From Bathymodiolus brooksi (Eukaryota; Mollusca; Bivalvia; Mytilida; Modiolidae): a stretch of DNA of 64,000 nucleotides. The translations under genes were made by a program, and so were the position numbers. The notes beneath the pieces were generated by a model. That model was not told where the DNA came from. It searched no databases and saw only the letters and a program-made list of their open reading frames with translations. Of this stretch, positions 62,373 to 64,000 are shown one piece after another. Position 1 is the first letter of the stretch. Every line of letters begins with the position of its first letter. The stretch covers positions 148,942,196 through 149,006,195 of the forward strand of contig OY804577.1 in NCBI GenBank assembly GCA_963680875.1, written 5' to 3'.

Positions 62373-63557
62373 TTACAGACATTTTTACATAGACTCTTAA
62401 GATCAGATAAAGGTTAGATGCATCCGATTTTCATTTTGTCCAGGAACCTCGAACATTTAATTGTTATTTCATTTATTATTTAGCTTGATTTTAGCCAAAA
62501 CCAAGGTATATAATTTTCAAGTTCAGAAAATAACATGCATGCAATTAGAAATTATATCTTTAATGTAGATCATATGAAAATTGCAGACTTCCCCATGATG
62601 TCCCCATCTTAGATATGCAAATTATCAAATGGTACCTCATTTCTGGCTACATGTATATACTTAGGAGGCAGGGGGAAGTAGCCTCTTTTTTTTTATCGTT
62701 AAGACAGTATGATCATAAATTCATTGATGATACCTGTACATTGTGTATATAAATGAGACTATGAATAAAATAGTTTAAATTTCTTCATTATAATTTCAGA
62801 GCTGGTTCATTTCTGTAAAAGTGGTAAACAAGTACAGTTGGATTTGAGGTTATAGCTGTTATAGGCACATAGCTGACCTTGTAACTTTTCAACATATGGC
62901 AAACCAGTCGAAATAATTCCTGGCCCCATGTAATATTGGAAGCCACAGATGTCACCTGCTTCATGTCCTGTAATGTCAGACCGATCAACACATACCGTAG
63001 CTATAGCTAGACAACAGCAATTTTCACCATCATCTAATCAGAGGTATTCAATTTCATGTTCTTCTAGCTATAGGCCAGACAAGTCAACAACATTATATTT
63101 TACATTTTACTATCAACTAATCTACTCCTGAGGCAATTTTATAGGGATTAAACTCAGATCACGAAAGCTACCATGATGATTTATTGATGAACCAGAAATT
63201 AGACTTCATTCACAAAGCCTACAAAATAAATGTATAATGATACATGCATACATGAGAGGTTCCGAAAGAAAGTATGGAAGGTGTGATTTTCACTTGGCTG
63301 ATAATTTTGTGATTTTTGACGTAAATATAACTTTCTCATAGATAAAATTTGAAAGCTGAATTCAGATATGTATTTGGGTCCTGATCCCCGACTTAGTTTT
63401 ATCATTAGACTTGTAATTTTGAAGTTTTGAACGCCAACCCTGACACCTGAAACCCTTTGTTTGAAGTTGTGTATTGAAGCGTATTCATGCATGCATGAAT
63501 GCGTAAGTGAACGAACTGCGACAGTGTTATTGAGGGCCTATACGAGGCGCCTTAAAA
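62373..63557. other. No convincing gene; one weak open frame on the minus strand
   Basis: Mostly AT-rich. On the minus strand an open frame without ATG at 62,807-63,037 (76 codons plus stop) has eight cysteines and is the only stretch that might be an exon remnant; I do not recognise it. Overlapping short frames on both strands are not supported. The stretch just before 63,558 may be the 5' untranslated region of the LINE-like element that follows. Confidence 0.4.
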
Positions 63558-64000
63558 ATGCCACACAATAGGGGGAATAGTGGAAACAAGGACAAACAGA
63601 AACAAACGTCTGAAGTATTAAATGAAAGTAGAGAAACTCTTTATGGTACAGATAGGCCAAATGATCCGCTTTCTAATAGTAAGTTTTTCCAATTTATGAC
63701 CAGACTTGATGACAGATTAAAAACAATAGAAACTAATGTAACAAAGTCAGTGGGTGAATTAGACGATATAAAAAGACAGTACGATCAATTTCTGGTACTG
63801 TAACAACTGTTCAAAATGAAGTCAAGGAACTCAGTAAGAAATATGTCGATCTCGAAACACATACACAAGGCATGAGTAACATTTTTGATAACGTACGAAG
63901 TGAATGTTCAGATAACAGCAAAGCTATTAAGGAACTTGATCAAGACAATATTAGTATTTGCACACACATGGAGTCACTGGCGGAAGATCTGAAAGCTTTT
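63558..64000 (+). pseudogene. Coiled-coil protein start, probably LINE ORF1, one frameshift, cut by the window end
   Basis: From the ATG at 63,558 the frame reads a polar, Lys/Gln/Asn-rich N-terminus, then a charged helical stretch (residues ~45-78, FMTRLDDRLKTIE and onward) and stops at 63,801-63,803. The minus-one frame then stays open from 63,791 to the window end for 70 codons with the same helical, coiled-coil character (VTTVQNEVKELSKKY and so on). One base appears to be missing in the T run at 63,789-63,791. A short basic N-terminus followed by a long coiled coil fits ORF1 of non-LTR retrotransposons, which binds the element's RNA. No RRM, zinc knuckle or reverse transcriptase is visible within the window, so the family is unproven. 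A host coiled-coil gene is possible. Confidence 0.5.

Overview
The window reads as animal nuclear DNA, most likely from a marine invertebrate. A mollusc is my guess, from the style of the microsatellite and transposons, not from a gene match. It is AT-rich and has no operons and no intact recognisable gene. It contains very long satellite arrays, LINE-like 3' tails, a Tc1/mariner-type MITE and a long-TIR DNA transposon. I found no rRNA, tRNA, CRISPR or bacterial-type features.

Region by region: (1) 1 to about 52,394 is one uninterrupted head-to-tail array of a 59-bp satellite, roughly 890 copies, open at the left edge of the window. Diagnostic base changes show that it grew by nested block duplications. 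Head-to-tail block pairs repeat with offsets of 3,122, 4,886 and 5,536 bp, plus a broader ~9.6-kb repetition. (2) 52,395-53,472 is unique sequence without a gene. (3) 53,473-55,886 is a second, unrelated array of a 40-bp unit (about 60 copies). (4) 55,887-57,196 is AT-rich sequence with a 62-bp triplicate, a TA run and a nested inverted repeat. (5) 57,197-57,424 is an (ACGC)6(ACTC)47 microsatellite. (6) 57,780-58,392 is a short ~122-bp tandem repeat packed with ACGT and small palindromes. (7) 59,372-61,031 is a 1,660-bp element with ~365-bp terminal inverted repeats and a perfect 9-bp target-site duplication. Its interior holds a frame-broken piece of a RecQ-like DNA helicase exon including the Walker A motif. 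(8) 61,894-62,370 is a MITE flanked by TA. (9) 63,558 to the window end is the start of a coiled-coil protein, probably LINE ORF1, broken by one frameshift.

Nothing here forms a pathway. The window shows a satellite block, possibly pericentromeric or other heterochromatin, and its flank filled with transposable-element remains. The most interesting item is the long-TIR element at 59.4-61.0 kb. Its structure (long TIRs, 9-bp TSD, captured host-type gene fragment) is that of a Pack-MULE-like or foldback element, which is unusual in an animal. The nested duplication structure of the 59-bp satellite comes second.
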